Part shown: piece after piece, positions 36,106-44,300 of the stretch | How the letters are laid out: each line of letters starts with the position of its first letter | How positions within the stretch are numbered: the stretch's first letter is position 1 | Source: JAKOVR01 sp031415655 | GTDB lineage: Bacteria > Actinomycetota > Acidimicrobiia > Acidimicrobiales > Acidimicrobilacustridaceae | Assembly: GCA_031415655.1 (NCBI GenBank) | Contig: JANOSD010000064.1 | Coordinates: forward strand, 86,589 to 150,588 | Length of the DNA stretch: 64,000 bases | Direction: 5' to 3' | Made by a program: the position numbers and the translations under genes | Notes under the pieces: generated by a model | Told to the model about the DNA's origin: nothing | Database searches by the model: none | The model's input: the letters and a program-made list of their open reading frames with translations, nothing else

Positions 36106-36730
36106 ATGAACTCCGCCAACGCCTCACCGCAGGGCAGCGACCGAGACGTGCCCAACGTCGAGGTGATGTCGTCCTTCGTCGCTCTGATGCGAAGCGAGTA
36201 TCCGGCCGTCGTCGGCCTGTTGCGGGCGATTACCGGCGATCCAGCGGTGGCTGAGGACCTCGCACAGGAGACCTTCGCCGTGGTGTATCAGCGTTGGAGG
36301 AAGGTGCAGCACCTCGATCGCCCTGACCTTTGGATTCGGCGTGTCGCCATCAATCGCGCCCTCGGCACGACACGAAGGCAGGTGTCCGAGCGTCGCGCCC
36401 TCGAACGCCTCCGTAGCCTCGGGACTCCCGTGGTCGCCGCCGTCGACGCTGGCACCGCGGATCCGGCGGTGTGGGCGGCGGTCGGCCGACTTCCGAGGCG
36501 CCAGGCCCAGTTGGTGTCGCTGGTCTATCTCGACGATCGATCGGTCGACGAGGCTGCTGCGGCGCTGGGTCTGGCTCCGTCGACGGCCAGAACCCACCTG
36601 CAGCGGCGCGCGGGCGGCCTTGGCCCGCACCCTCGGCGCCCACGACGACCCGACACCTGAACCCGCCAGCACGCAACAGCCGGCTCGAACGGCGGCGACT
36701 GCCGCCCGCGACGATGGAGGAACCCAATGA
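36106..36730 (+). pseudogene. ECF sigma factor with a C-terminal frameshift
   Basis: A SigE-like group of extracytoplasmic-function sigma factors. Region 2 is seen in SEYPAVVGLLRAITGDPAVAEDLAQETFAVVYQRWRKV and the region 4 helix-turn-helix in RRQAQLVSLVYLDDRSVDEAAAALGLAPSTARTHLQR. Right after LQR the frame breaks: at about 36611-36616 an extra G in CAGCGGCGCGCGG moves the reading to RAGGLGPHPRRP and a stop at 36660, while the +1 frame continues the expected R-A-R-A-A-L-A-R-T-L helix and ends at 36730. That stop overlaps the next ATG as ATGA, as expected for a coupled sigma and anti-sigma pair. Either a true mutation, leaving the core region 4 intact, or a sequencing error. The start at 36106 has no clear ribosome binding site. 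Confidence 0.8.
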
Positions 36731-37620
36731 TGCAGCTCGATGAGCACCTTGCCGAGGGAAGGGCGGGCGTGGTTCATGCCACGCAGAAGTCGCGCACCGG
36801 TGGCGACGAACAGACCGTGCGTGCGGTGATGGCCCGCAGCGACCGCCGACACCGTCGAGCGGTTATTTCCTCGGCGACCGCCGTGTTCGTGGTGGTCCTT
36901 GTCAGCGGCGTTGCGGTTGTACGGGCCCCCACCCGATCGGGCGACGTCCTTGACGTCGAAAGCGTCGGGGCGGGTTTGTCCGATCAACCTTCGATGATGA
37001 CGGGCCTGCCGGCTACGAAGCCCGAGCGCACGGTGGACGTGCCGCCAGCCTCTTCGACCGCATCGGTTCCCGGAACCACGTTGCCGGAGGCGCTACCCAG
37101 CACCACGGAGACCATCGGCGGTCCGACGGCGCCGACCACGCCCACCACGGCGGCCGCGGTGGTGCCGCCCACGGTGCCCAACCCGGGCGGGCCACCTGGC
37201 CCAGCCGTGGCGTCGACCTCCCTCCCCGCCCCGACAACGGCACCTCGCCGGGACTTCAGCGGCCCCGGGTTGCCCGGGTCACCCGCCGTCCCGCGTGAGG
37301 CCTACGCCCGATGGCTCGCCAACGAGCCGACTGACTACACCCTGGTACTACGGACCAGCGGGATCGCCCGGGTGGGGACCTTCGAAATCACGGTGCAGGG
37401 TCGCCTCGCAACCAGGATCCTGGATCTGCACTCCGGCGAGGTCGTTGATTCGATCGGCCCGGCGACCGTCTCAAGCATCTATGACGCCATCCTGTTCGAG
37501 TGGCCACTTGACGTGGTGGTCAGCGAGGCAGCGGGCCTTTCCGTGAACGGTGTCTTTTCCGAGATGCGGGTGGACACGTTCGGCATCGTCTTCGAGGTGC
37601 TTGCCTTTGATCTTGCGTAG
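36727..37620 (+). CDS. membrane-anchored protein paired with the ECF sigma factor
   Basis: A 297-residue protein with a cytoplasmic N-terminus (residues 1-43), one membrane helix (AVISSATAVFVVVLVSGVAVV, about 45-65), a long Pro/Thr/Ala/Ser-rich linker (about 90-180) and an extracytoplasmic domain. That domain (YARWLANEPTDYTLVLRTSG, GTFEITVQGRLATRILDL, ATVSSIYDAILFEW, FGIVFEVLAFDLA) resembles DUF6174-type domains. Position and topology match an anti-sigma or sensor partner, but no zinc-binding anti-sigma motif is visible. GGAGG lies six bases upstream of the ATG, and the start overlaps the stop of the intact sigma frame. Confidence 0.75.
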   Translation: MMQLDEHLAEGRAGVVHATQKSRTGGDEQTVRAVMARSDRRHRRAVISSATAVFVVVLVSGVAVVRAPTRSGDVLDVESVGAGLSDQPSMMTGLPATKPERTVDVPPASSTASVPGTTLPEALPSTTETIGGPTAPTTPTTAAAVVPPTVPNPGGPPGPAVASTSLPAPTTAPRRDFSGPGLPGSPAVPREAYARWLANEPTDYTLVLRTSGIARVGTFEITVQGRLATRILDLHSGEVVDSIGPATVSSIYDAILFEWPLDVVVSEAAGLSVNGVFSEMRVDTFGIVFEVLAFDLA

Positions 37621-38163
37621 GGACGCCAACGCTGCGTCGCCAGCGTGATGTCACCCGCCAGACCGTCGAAAGATCGCAGCAGCTCCACCACATGTCAACG
37701 CCCCGATGGCGTCAACGGTGCGAGGGGCGCGTCGGGAAACTTGCTCCGAGCCACGATTCCGGCGCTCACACTCACAGGCTACGAAGGCTCCTCGTTCTGC
37801 GCGGTAAGGCGCGGGACCAGCGGAATGCAAGGGAAAACAGGACCGACCGATTGGTTGCCGGATGAGGCCTTTCGCCATGCGATCCGTACCGCCTGTCCCA
37901 TTCAGGCCGCCCGTCCCATTCGGGACACCTTTCCCATTCAGGACACCTTTCCCATTCGGGCCGCCTGTCCCGCTCGGCTCGAAGAACGTCGTACCCGCCT
38001 CGATGACTCGCAGACGCTCCGAACTCCGCGTCATACCCCCACCAGCTTGGGCCTTCGCTCGGGGCAATCACGTAAACCACGGGCACCGCGCTCGGAGATC
38101 CTCGTGTTTTGGCACTGACCGGGCGACGGCAATCCAAAAAAGTCGAACAGAAGGGGGCTGGTC
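37621..38163. other. intergenic region with repeats
   Basis: No supported gene in 543 bases. About 37722-37860 weakly resembles a decayed MITE-like element (CTCCGAGCCACGATTCCGG, CTCGTTCTGCGCGGTAAGGCG). The 18-bp array at 37892-37980 fills the centre. The end carries the ribosome binding site of gpgS. Confidence 0.5.
37892..37980. repeat. 18-bp tandem array, about five units
   Basis: Units of the form CCTGTCCCATTCAGGCCG, CCCGTCCCATTCGGGACA and CCTTTCCCATTCAGGACA alternate head to tail. Each unit contains a small inverted repeat around CCATTC. The period is a multiple of three, so a frame through it would read a hexapeptide repeat, but no start or other coding evidence supports translation. 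Confidence 0.8.
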
Positions 38164-39105
38164 TTGGTAACACGGCCCAAGATGCATGACGATCTAGCGG
38201 TGCCAGCCTCGGTGATCCGAACCTTCCATCATGCGGAGTTCGACCCCGTCGAGCTCGCCGAACGCAAAGGCGCGTCACGCGTGTCGGTTTGCATCCCGGC
38301 TCGCGACGAGGCGGCCACCATCGGACCGATCGTTGAATGTGTGCGACGCGACCTCATCGACGGGGCCGGGCTCGTCCACGAAATCCTCGTAATCGACGAT
38401 CACTCGAGCGATGGGACAGCTGAGCTCGCCACCGCCGCCGGCGCACGAGTTGTCAACGCGGAGACCGTGCTCCCGACCTACGGCACCGGCCACGGCAAGG
38501 GCGAAGCGCTTTGGAAGTCGGTATTTGCAGCAGAAGGCGACCTCATCGTGTGGTGCGACGCCGACGTGCTTGACTTTCATCCTGGCTACGTCACAGGGTT
38601 GGTCGGGCCGCTCGTTACTCGGCCTGACCTGTGCTTCGTCAAGGGTTTTTACCGGCGTCCCGTCGACAACGGCACCGACGCGACGGGGGGACGTGTTACC
38701 GAACTTGTGGCCCGGCCTGTGCTCTCGATCCTGTTTCCGCAGCTCGGGCCGGTAGTGCAACCGCTCGCTGGGGAGTACGCAGGACGCCGATCGCTCCTGG
38801 AACAGCTTTCTTTCGTGGTGGGCTATGGCGTCGACATTGCGTTGCTGATCGACGCTATGCGGGTGGCGGGCGAACATGCGCTCGCGCAAGTCGACCTCGG
38901 CACCCGCACCCACCGCAACCGAACCTTGGCCGAGCTGGGCCCACAAGCCACCTCCGTGCTGCAAGCCGCCCTCGATCGCAGCGGCCACTTCGGGGTGCCG
39001 GAGGTAGCCGTCCTCGCCCGCCCCGGCCTCGATCCGGTGTACGTCGAGTCCGCCTCACGCCCACCGCTGGTGTCGATTCCGGAGTACCGCCGACCTTCCG
39101 CCTGA
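38164..39105 (+). CDS. gpgS: glucosyl-3-phosphoglycerate synthase
   Basis: A 313-residue GT81 glycosyltransferase making glucosyl-3-phosphoglycerate from NDP-glucose and 3-phosphoglycerate, the first step to glucosylglycerate and to polymethylated polysaccharides in mycobacteria. Motifs: RVSVCIPARDEAATIGPIVE for the nucleotide fold, the D-x-D equivalent WCDADVLDFHPGYV, GHGKGEALWKSV, and the acceptor loop YRRPVDNG with EYAGRRSLLE and VGYGVDIALLIDA. The length fits. The TTG at 38164 has GGGGG six bases upstream; ATG 38182 is an alternative. The nearby glycerate kinase and trehalose genes form a loose compatible-solute neighbourhood. Confidence 0.92.
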   Translation: MVTRPKMHDDLAVPASVIRTFHHAEFDPVELAERKGASRVSVCIPARDEAATIGPIVECVRRDLIDGAGLVHEILVIDDHSSDGTAELATAAGARVVNAETVLPTYGTGHGKGEALWKSVFAAEGDLIVWCDADVLDFHPGYVTGLVGPLVTRPDLCFVKGFYRRPVDNGTDATGGRVTELVARPVLSILFPQLGPVVQPLAGEYAGRRSLLEQLSFVVGYGVDIALLIDAMRVAGEHALAQVDLGTRTHRNRTLAELGPQATSVLQAALDRSGHFGVPEVAVLARPGLDPVYVESASRPPLVSIPEYRRPSA

Positions 39106-39415
39106 GTCTCGAGGCATGATTCGGAGGCGGGCGGGGCCCCGCCCCACGAGCCGAGAAGTCGGGCGCCGAATCGGGGCGCAAATTGGGTCCTCAATCGCCT
39201 ATGGGGACACCATGAGCAGCGTCCCGCTGGAGACTTGGGGGGCCATCGCGTGAGGTTTCTCGGATTGGGGTACGGCCACTGGGACGTGACCGCCGAGGTC
39301 CGCCGGTCAGAATCTGGTACGGCTCCTCACGGCGGAGTCGGTCGCTGCCGACAGAGTGGTGTGCGACGGCGCGTCGCGCAGGTCATGGGGATGCTGGCGC
39401 CCAGAGGAGGATGTG
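39106..39415. other. intergenic region downstream of gpgS
   Basis: These 310 bases hold no supported gene. A GC-rich palindrome GGCGGGGCCCCGCC at 39130-39143 lies 25 bases after the gpgS stop and may slow or end transcription. AGAGGAGG near the right end is the ribosome binding site of the next gene. Confidence 0.5.
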
Positions 39416-39742
39416 ATGAGCACGGAACGCGGTGAGCCGGAGCGCACTCCTGCCGACGTTTCGTCGACCGACTCGGCGACCGCCTCGACGACCGCCAAAC
39501 GCCGAGCGCCACGCCGCCGCAACAAGGCGGAGGTCGAACGCGACTCACGTTTGGCAGAACTGGTGTCCGGGCTCACCGGCTGCCCGCCTGGCGGGGCCCT
39601 CCACGCCGTCCGCCACGACGAGAACCCCGAGAGCGCCGACGCCCTCGCCGTGGTTGCACGGGCGATGGTGAAGGTCGACCAGCCACCCCCGAAGGAATTG
39701 CGCGCCAACCGTTTCTTACGCGACGACACCACCCCCACCTGA
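39416..39742 (+). CDS. small basic protein of unknown function
   Basis: A 108-residue soluble protein with no recognised domain. A Ser/Thr/Ala-rich N-terminus leads to a basic patch (KRRAPRRRNKAEVERDSR) and a helical core (LAELVSGLTGCPPGGALHAV, ADALAVVARAMVKV), ending in PPPKELRANRFLRDD. The ATG at 39416 has AGAGGAGG five bases upstream, one of the best ribosome binding sites in the region, so the gene is probably real. It stands alone between gpgS and a pseudogene. Confidence 0.65.
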   Translation: MSTERGEPERTPADVSSTDSATASTTAKRRAPRRRNKAEVERDSRLAELVSGLTGCPPGGALHAVRHDENPESADALAVVARAMVKVDQPPPKELRANRFLRDDTTPT

Positions 39743-39889
39743 GGGGTAGCCCGGCCGGGGCCGAGAGACGCCAGGCGCGTGCGAGCCAGAGTGCGGCCAC
39801 GGGGCCAGGAAGCCGGGCACGGGAAGCAGGGCACGGGCAGGGTCGAGTGGGCAAGAGCATCGTTCGATGCGACGCTCCTGCCCAAACGA

Positions 39890-40288
39890 TCATCACAGAC
39901 CCGTTTCCGCACGATCACGAACCCGTCGGTTCTTAACTTGACGATCAAATAGCTGTTGCGTTCGGCGACGTCCGCACGTCTCGCAAACCCTGCGTTCCTG
40001 CGAAGCACGGGTCCCCCGCCCCGCCGAAACACCATCGAGATCATTGAGCACCAGGGGAACCCCACCAAACGGTCCGGCGGGACAACGATGCCGAGGCGGC
40101 CTCAGCTGAAGCCGCTCGAAGCTCTCGTCGATCACTACGTTCACCTCGAGATTCAGGGCCTCGATTCGAGCGATGGCAGCGTCAACGAGGTGGAGCGCCA
40201 ACACCTGACCGGACGCAACCAAGTGGGCTTGGGCCGTGGCGTACAGCGGAGCGCGTTCGGGCGGAGCGAGATCGGGCGGAGCGGCCAT
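39890..40288 (-). pseudogene. amidase remnant, N-terminal part, frameshifted
   Basis: The first frame, from the ATG at 40288, reads as the start of an amidase-signature protein: LVDAAIARIEALNLEVNVVIDESFERL, then PAGPFGGVPLVLNDLDG (the catalytic Lys of the V-K-D-L motif is Asn here). After about 85 codons the similarity moves to another frame, which reads FARRADVAERNSYLIVKLRTDGFVIVRKR, the next amidase segment with V-R-K in place of V-G-K-T. Everything beyond, including the Ser motifs, is missing. It is a decayed gene fragment. Confidence 0.75.
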
Positions 40289-40506
40289 TCCGGGGGTGGT
40301 CCGGCCACACGACCGACCATGCTCACGGCGTCCGCCACTCGCGGGAAAGACCCACGACAACCCCGCAAGGATGGGCAAACCACCACGAACAAGGCCAATC
40401 CCGTGAAGATGCGGCAAAGAGCCGGTTGCCCGCCCTTCCCTCGGCGATCTGGCCCCCGTACACTCACGACACGGAATCTCTCCCGTGTCTGTTGTTTAGG
40501 AGCCCC

Positions 40507-40728
40507 ATGGCCGACGACCTCGAACGCCCCCCCGTCTTGCCCATCGTGCTGTACCTGGTGGTCAGCACCCTCGCGGTGATCGGCGCCATCAGCATCGCCG
40601 GCCGCATCGTCGGGCTCGTCGGCATCGTGTTACAACTCGCCTTCGTCGCCCTCATTGCGTTTGTCGTGTGGAAGGGCCTCGTCGCCATGGTGCGGAGCCG
40701 CAAGTCTCGCCCCGCCGACGCCGCCTGA
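40507..40728 (+). CDS. small two-helix membrane protein
   Basis: A 73-residue protein. Residues 1-10 are cytoplasmic and two hydrophobic helices follow (PIVLYLVVSTLAVIGAISIAG and IVGLVGIVLQLAFVALIAFVVW), with a basic tail RSRKSRPADAA. The ATG at 40507 has AGGAG four bases upstream. No family recognised. The stop lies 33 bases before the glycerate kinase stop in convergent arrangement. Confidence 0.65.
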   Translation: MADDLERPPVLPIVLYLVVSTLAVIGAISIAGRIVGLVGIVLQLAFVALIAFVVWKGLVAMVRSRKSRPADAA

Positions 40729-40761
40729 ATCACCAGCGGTCCGGCGCACTTCGACGAACCG

Positions 40762-41775
40762 TCAGCAGGCCGGAAACCGAGCCAACAGCTCAGGCAGTTC
40801 CCGAGCGAGTACGTCGCCGACGCAGCCGAGAGGGTCCGCCCACGCTCGAGCCTCGCCGAAACGTTCCCGGAGCGACAAACACTGCACACGATCGTCAACA
40901 TGGTCGAACACCTGCCCGGCCACAACAAGCACCGGCACTCCCAGTTCCGCCGCTGCACCCACCACTCCCCCGACCACCTTTCCGTCGAAGGAGCCCTCGT
41001 CCACAAACCCCTCCCCGGTAATCACCAGGTCGGCTTCGGCCAAGGCGTCGAAGAAGCCGAGGGCGTCAGCGACCACCTCGAAGCCGGACACCACCTCCGC
41101 TCCCACCGCCGCCAAGCCACCGGCAAGACCACCCGCGGCGCCGCCACCTTCGATCCCGCTCACATCCACCCCGTGGTCCTGCACGTAGGTCTGCACCAGT
41201 CGCTGAAGGCGCCGCTCGAGCAGCAACACCTGGGCTGGCGAAGCGCCCTTTTGCGTGGCGAACATCTGAGCGGCGTCGACGAAGGTGATACGTACATCGC
41301 AGGCAACGGTGAGCCGGACCCCTTTGAGGCGATGCGTAGGGAACATCGCACGGAGCGCGCCGAGGCCACCATCGGTGGTGGCGCTGCCGCCCACGCCAAC
41401 GATGATCTCCTTCGCCCCGGCATCGAGGGCGGCGGTGATGAGTTCGCCGGTGCCGTAGGTAGACGCGGCCAAGGGATCGTTTCCCTCGGCACCACCCACG
41501 AGCAGCAGGCCCGACGCCGCCGCCATTTCGATCACTGCCCGACCTTTCCGAAGCTGCCAACCGGCGTGCACAGGATCGCCCAACGGGCCACTCACCATCG
41601 TCTGCCGGTTGGCGCCACCCAGCGCATCGAGTGTGCCCTCGCCGCCGTCGGCCAAAGGCACTTGTTTGCACGTTGCCCCCAATTTCTCCACCGCGTCGCT
41701 GATGGCCTGCGCGACCTCCGTAGCGGTGGCGGTTCCCTTGAACTTGTCGGGAGCAGCGAGTACACGAACCGGCAT
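40762..41775 (-). CDS. glxK: glycerate 2-kinase
   Basis: A 337-residue glycerate kinase of the GlxK/GckA family, phosphorylating D-glycerate to 2-phosphoglycerate. Signatures are VLAAPDKFKGTATATEVAQAI at the N-terminus, VPLADGGEGTLDAL, ASGLLLVGGAEGNDPLAASTYGTGELI, the glycine-rich VGVGGSATTDGGLGAL and ADLVITGEGFVDEGSFDGKVVGGV. The length is slightly below the 380 of E. coli GlxK. Downstream glyoxylate genes are absent, so the source of glycerate may be glucosylglycerate turnover, which would fit the nearby gpgS; this is an inference. It is divergent from otsA. Confidence 0.92.
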   Translation of the reverse strand: MPVRVLAAPDKFKGTATATEVAQAISDAVEKLGATCKQVPLADGGEGTLDALGGANRQTMVSGPLGDPVHAGWQLRKGRAVIEMAAASGLLLVGGAEGNDPLAASTYGTGELITAALDAGAKEIIVGVGGSATTDGGLGALRAMFPTHRLKGVRLTVACDVRITFVDAAQMFATQKGASPAQVLLLERRLQRLVQTYVQDHGVDVSGIEGGGAAGGLAGGLAAVGAEVVSGFEVVADALGFFDALAEADLVITGEGFVDEGSFDGKVVGGVVGAAAELGVPVLVVAGQVFDHVDDRVQCLSLRERFGEARAWADPLGCVGDVLARELPELLARFPAC

Positions 41776-41897
41776 GCCGGCATCGTTGCAGACCAGAGAC
41801 CCGACGTCGCAGTGGACCGCCGCTGCGCCATCATGGGCAACGTCGGACTACGTCGGGCAGGGGAGATGGCGTCGTCGCGACAGGTAGCGTGCGCTCC

Positions 41898-43298
41898 ATG
41901 ACAGACCGGTCCACTTCCCCGCTGGTGCTGGTCTCCAATCGTGGCCCCGTCTCGTTCCGGCTCGACGAGAACGGCGCCGTGGTAAGCAAACGAGGAGCGG
42001 GCGGACTGGTCAGCGGATTGGCGCCGTTGGTCGCCGGCACGGGAGTCACCTGGATCGCTGCCGCCATGTCGGACGGCGATCGGGTCGTGGCCGGCAGTGG
42101 AGCGACCGACGCCGAGGGCTTTCGGATTCTGCTGCTCGACCTGCCCGAGCAAACGTTTCGGCTCGCCTATGACGTGGTGGGCAATGCCACCCTCTGGTAT
42201 CTCCACCACCACCTTTGGAGCCTCACGCACCAGCCCACGTTTGACGCGGCGTTTCGCCAAGCTTGGGGTGCCTATCGGGAAGTGAACGCGGCCTTCGCCG
42301 ACGCGGTGGTCGAGCAAGCGCCGGAGGGCGCGGTGGTGCTGGTTCAGGACTACCACCTTGCGCTGCTCGCTCCCCCCGTCCGGGTGGCCCGTCCCGATCT
42401 AAGGCTCGTGCATTTCTCCCACACGCCGTTTGGCAACTCCGACTTCGCCCGGGTGCTGCCGTCCGATGTTCGGGTGGAACTGTTCGAAGGCCTCGCCGCG
42501 AACCATGCCTGTGGGTTCCACACCGAACGCTGGGCTCGCACCTTTGCCGAGGCATGCCACGACGCGATCGGCCACGCGCCTCCAACCTTCGTCGGGCCGC
42601 TCGCCAGCGACGTCGCCGACCTGGAGGCAAGCGCCGCGCTGCCCGCCACGGCTGCCGCGGGCGTCGAGCTTGGCACCCTTATCGGTGATCGAGCATTTCT
42701 CGTGCGTGTGGATCGCATCGAGTTGTCGAAGAACATCGTGCGGGGTTTTCACGCGTTCGACCTGTTTCTCACCAACCATCCCGAATGGCGCGAGCGGGTG
42801 GTGTTCGGCGCGTTCGTGTATCCCTCCCGTGAGGCGTTGCCGGACTATCAGCGCTACGCCGTTGATGTGCAGACCACGGTCGACCAGATCAACGATCGGT
42901 GGGGTACCGCTTCGTGGACGCCGATTCACTTCGAAGGATCCGACGACTACCCCCGATCGGTCGCCGCGTTGCAGCGTTACGACGTGCTGATGGTGAACCC
43001 CCTACGTGATGGGCTGAATCTCGTGGCCAAGGAAGGCCCGATCCTTAACCAGCGCGACGGCGTGGTGCTGCTTTCCACCGAGGCGGGAGCGTGGGACGAA
43101 GTCGGCGACACGGCTCTTCCTGTCCATCCTTTCGATATCGAACAGACGGCGGCGCAACTACATCGTGCCCTCACCATGAGCGCAGCGGACCGCACGGCTC
43201 ACGCGGATTCCATGCGGCAACTGTCTACGGCGAGAACGCCAGCAGATTGGTTAGCGGACCAAATCGCCGCCGCGTCGAACGCCAGCCTCGACGGCTGA
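41898..43298 (+). CDS. otsA: trehalose-6-phosphate synthase-like glycosyltransferase (GT20)
   Basis: A 466-residue GT20 enzyme making trehalose 6-phosphate from an NDP-glucose and glucose 6-phosphate. VLVSNRGPVSFRLDENG starts the family fold, with the glycine loop GAGGLVSGLAPL, LVQDYHLALLAP and HFSHTPFGNSDFARVLPSD. RIELSKNIVRGFHAF replaces the usual R-x-D-x-x-K-G segment (arginine and lysine kept). The C-terminal MVNPLRDGLNLVAKEG binds the nucleotide sugar. The ATG at 41898 was chosen over GTG 41889. With the convergent otsB just beyond a decayed MITE, it completes the OtsAB trehalose route. Confidence 0.88.
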   Translation: MTDRSTSPLVLVSNRGPVSFRLDENGAVVSKRGAGGLVSGLAPLVAGTGVTWIAAAMSDGDRVVAGSGATDAEGFRILLLDLPEQTFRLAYDVVGNATLWYLHHHLWSLTHQPTFDAAFRQAWGAYREVNAAFADAVVEQAPEGAVVLVQDYHLALLAPPVRVARPDLRLVHFSHTPFGNSDFARVLPSDVRVELFEGLAANHACGFHTERWARTFAEACHDAIGHAPPTFVGPLASDVADLEASAALPATAAAGVELGTLIGDRAFLVRVDRIELSKNIVRGFHAFDLFLTNHPEWRERVVFGAFVYPSREALPDYQRYAVDVQTTVDQINDRWGTASWTPIHFEGSDDYPRSVAALQRYDVLMVNPLRDGLNLVAKEGPILNQRDGVVLLSTEAGAWDEVGDTALPVHPFDIEQTAAQLHRALTMSAADRTAHADSMRQLSTARTPADWLADQIAAASNASLDG

Positions 43299-43325
43299 AC
43301 CAGCCGACGGCCCGACTCGCTGAGG

Positions 43326-43486
43326 ACCGTGTTCCAGCGACGCCTCGAAGCGCTGATTTCGGGCCACGTTTCGAAAGCTCGTACGGACGCCCGTCAAGAG
43401 CCCCCTTGTTGCGGGCGGTAAGCCGAAGAACAACGAGTGGTTTGCTGCGGGTGGGAAGTAGGCGAATGCTTGGGGGACAAACGCCC
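43326..43486. mobile_element. decayed MITE-like element
   Basis: About 160 bp between otsA and otsB resembling the family: GTGTTCCAGCGACGCCTCG at the left, the core CAAGAGCCCCCTTGTTG and GGGCGGTAAGCCG, and a degraded right end. It is too diverged to mobilise. Confidence 0.6.
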
Positions 43487-44274
43487 TATGGCAGGAGAGC
43501 TTCGAGCGCCGCCACTGCTCCGGCGGGACCGTTGACCACCACGTCGGCGACGGCCGTCAGCGGCGCCGGTAACTCGGCGCTGCTGACCACCACCCGGAGC
43601 ACATGGAGACCCCGTTCGGTGCGAAGGTCGGTGAGCGCGGCGAAGGCGGGGAGGTCGCCCACATCATCGCCGAGAAAACACACATTGCGGATTGGGTTCG
43701 GACTCGCTCGTTGGTCGGCCAGCGCTATCAGGTCGTGGACGGTGGAGCCCTTGTCTACCTCGATCGGTGGGTGAAGCTCCATCGACTGTTTGGCCGGCCG
43801 GGCGTGCAGCCCCGTTGCTGCGGACCACTCGTCGGCGAACGCTCGCACCTCGATCTCGTGGTCGGGGTCGTTGCGAAAGTGGAGGGTGAGCGACAGTCCC
43901 TTGGGCTCCACCCGCAACCGGCGGGCCGTCGCCGCTCGTACGGTTTCGGCTACCACCTGGCGCCATTCGTCGGCTGCCCCGTGGGTGCGTTGGTGGCCGG
44001 CGATACGAGTCTCCAACCCGTAGAGCCCCGCCAGTTCGACCCGTGGATCGGGGAGATAGTCGATCAGGAAGTTCAGTGGTCGTCCCGACACCACCGCCAC
44101 CAGCGCCATTCGCTCGGCCAACGCAGTGAGCACCTCCACCGCGCCGGCGCGGGGGCGAGCATCGGATGGCTCGGCGACGATATCGGCAAGGGTGCCGTCG
44201 AAATCGGTGAGTACGACCGACTCGCCCGGGTGCCGAACAAATGGCTTCCACGGATCGTCGATTGGCACGTTCAC
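43486..44274 (-). CDS. otsB: trehalose-6-phosphate phosphatase
   Basis: A 262-residue HAD-superfamily phosphatase converting trehalose 6-phosphate to trehalose. Motif I is VVLTDFDGTLADIV (nucleophile Asp20), motif II VVSGRPLNFL, then the OtsB cap with VEPKGLSLTLHFRN and MELHPPIEVDKGSTVHDLI, and motif IV CFLGDDVGDLPAF. The length is normal. It lies 26 bases downstream of the LytR_C gene on the same strand and ends against otsA. Confidence 0.93.
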   Translation of the reverse strand: MNVPIDDPWKPFVRHPGESVVLTDFDGTLADIVAEPSDARPRAGAVEVLTALAERMALVAVVSGRPLNFLIDYLPDPRVELAGLYGLETRIAGHQRTHGAADEWRQVVAETVRAATARRLRVEPKGLSLTLHFRNDPDHEIEVRAFADEWSAATGLHARPAKQSMELHPPIEVDKGSTVHDLIALADQRASPNPIRNVCFLGDDVGDLPAFAALTDLRTERGLHVLRVVVSSAELPAPLTAVADVVVNGPAGAVAALEALLP

Positions 44275-44300
44275 GGTGAGAGGGTTGAAGGTTGCGTTGG

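Noticed and set aside
37892..37980. CRISPR array
   Set aside because: The units are contiguous without spacers, and no cas genes are present in the window.
37862..38170. A hexapeptide-repeat protein across the 18-bp array
   Set aside because: The frame has no ribosome binding site and its repeat is explained by the DNA array; the rest of the frame lacks coding bias.
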